From: Methanobacteriota archaeon
GTDB lineage: Archaea > Thermoplasmatota > Thermoplasmata > RBG-16-68-12
DNA: 12,271 bases
Direction: 5' to 3'
Assembly: GCA_005879065.1 (NCBI GenBank)
Contig: VBLU01000089.1
Coordinates: forward strand, 24,297 to 36,567
Below are positions 11,503 through 12,271 of this stretch, piece after piece (position 1 is the first letter of the stretch; every line of letters begins with the position of its first letter). The position numbers were made by a program, and so were the translations under genes. The notes beneath the pieces are model-generated. The model had not been told where the DNA came from. It did not search any database and saw nothing but the letters and a program-made list of their open reading frames with translations.

Positions 11503-12132
11503 TCAGGTTTTGAGCGCCTCGATCGTCCGAAGGAAAATCTCCTCAATCAAGCCGGTCGCGTAGACTTCCTTCAAGAGTCCGCGGTCGCGGTAGTACTTGA
11601 TCAACGGGGCGGTCTGTTTCTCGTAGGTCTCAATTCGTTTCCTCACGACATCCTCGCGGTCGTCGGCGCGAATCACGAGGGGCGTCCCGCACTTGTCGCA
11701 GACGCCGGCCTTCTTCGGCGGGTTCATGAAGATGTGATAGACGGTGTCGTCCTTCGGGCACACCCGTCGTCCCGTGTTCCGCTTGATCAGCTCCTCCGGC
11801 TCCAAGAACAGGTTCACGGCCGCGTCGAGGTTCGTGAGCTTCGAGAGGGCTTCGGCCTGGGCGATCGTCCGCGGGAAGCCGTCGAGGATGAATCCCTTTT
11901 TCGCATCTTTCTCTTTCAGGCGGCGTTCTGTCATCGCAATGACGAGTTCGTCCGGCACGAGTTTTCCGGAGTCCATGTATGCCTTCGCCTTCTTCCCGAG
12001 TTCGGTGCCCTCGGCCACACTGTGACGGAGGATGTCCCCCGTGGAGATCCGCGGCACGCCCAGGTGTGCGGAGAGCTTCGCGGCTTGCGTGCCCTTGCCG
12101 GCTCCGGGAGGCCCGAGGAGGACGAGGCGCAT
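11503..12132 (-). CDS. adk: adenylate kinase, long form with zinc-type LID
   Basis: This 209-residue protein catalyses ATP + AMP to 2 ADP in the cytoplasm. The P-loop is GPPGAGKGT at 7-15. AMP-site residues lie in STGDILR (30-36) and in FILDGFPRT (81-89). The LID region starts at ~122 with TGRRVCPKD, continues as VYHIFMNPPK and CDKCG (145-149), and is followed by RADDREDVVRKR. In zinc-binding LIDs the metal is held by CxxC...CxxC. Here the second position is aspartate (C125, D128, C145, C148). An Asp at the last position is known in Bacillus subtilis Adk, so a metal site is still possible, but the altered position is unusual in my experience. The family is the bacterial/eukaryotic-type long Adk, also present in some euryarchaea, rather than the trimeric archaeal AdkA. 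ATG start; a downstream membrane-protein gene follows after 34 nt. Confidence 0.97.
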   Translation of the reverse strand: MRLVLLGPPGAGKGTQAAKLSAHLGVPRISTGDILRHSVAEGTELGKKAKAYMDSGKLVPDELVIAMTERRLKEKDAKKGFILDGFPRTIAQAEALSKLTNLDAAVNLFLEPEELIKRNTGRRVCPKDDTVYHIFMNPPKKAGVCDKCGTPLVIRADDREDVVRKRIETYEKQTAPLIKYYRDRGLLKEVYATGLIEEIFLRTIEALKT

Positions 12133-12157
12133 GAGGGTCAGAGAACGGACTCGGCGG

Positions 12158-12170
12158 TCAAAAGACTTGC
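12158..12170 (-). promoter_or_regulatory. possible promoter element before adk
   Basis: On the minus strand AAGTCTTTTGACC is the only A/T-rich patch close to the adk start, centred about 32 nt upstream. It would give a very short leader. No Shine-Dalgarno motif precedes the ATG. The sequence beyond, to the window end, shows no gene I can support. Confidence 0.28.
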
Positions 12171-12271
12171 GACTCCACGTGTCGCTCTATCGGACAGCTA
12201 AGATGAGACCCGAACATCCATAGAGAAGGGATGTCTTCATCGGCCTCAATCGGACGGACTCCACATGCGAA

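Noticed and set aside
11392..12201. Plus-strand frame of 269 codons opposite adk
   Set aside because: It is antisense to adk, which carries every expected motif.
1..12271. CRISPR arrays, rRNA genes, insertion sequences or transposase genes
   Set aside because: No regularly spaced repeats, rRNA-like segments, transposase motifs or terminal inverted repeats with target duplications were seen.

Overview
The window is archaeal chromosomal DNA from a GC-rich genome (roughly 60% GC by eye). The evidence is an adjacent pair of DNA topoisomerase VI genes (top6B, top6A), a DRG-type GTPase, an archaeal-style valyl-tRNA synthetase end, TATA-box promoters placed about 26-28 nt before start codons (leaderless mRNAs), and two tRNA genes without an encoded CCA. 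No marker fixes the lineage. A euryarchaeal, possibly Thermoplasmatota-like, genome is my guess. Third codon positions in the core genes are strongly G/C, which also leaves long spurious open frames on the opposite strands.

Layout. 1-598 (+): the C-terminal end of a class I aminoacyl-tRNA synthetase (probably ValS) followed by a small four-helix membrane protein. 606-3527 (-): carbamate kinase, a SAM methyltransferase and the DRG GTPase, in transcription order. 3528-3663: a divergent promoter region. 3664-4668 (+): a membrane protein with a sequon-rich external domain and a cytoplasmic zinc ribbon. 4840-7939 (+): top6B and top6A, overlapping by 8 nt. 7970-8446 (-): a four-helix membrane protein convergent with top6A. 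About 8447-10817: an accessory-looking stretch with a possible frameshifted zinc-binding gene, a long inverted repeat, an oddly built tRNA, and two unrecognised genes (9273-10513, +). 10818-12132 (-): adenylate kinase, a single-helix membrane protein and tRNA-Arg(GCG), in transcription order.

How the genes relate. The clear housekeeping functions are DNA topology (topoisomerase VI A2B2, one transcript), adenylate homeostasis (adenylate kinase), carbamoyl-phosphate/ATP interconversion (carbamate kinase), and ribosome-associated GTPase activity (DRG). These neighbours do not form one pathway. The least ordinary part is 8.6-10.8 kb. A 15-bp perfect direct repeat of the tRNA-Arg 3' end lies at both ends of it (8633-8647 and 10816-10830). 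A palindromic TATA box at 9243-9250 sits at promoter distance from both the odd tRNA and a leaderless gene. The two protein genes in it have no function I can recognise. This is the best candidate for something undescribed, but no integrase or other mobility gene is visible, so a small decayed integrated islet is only an inference.
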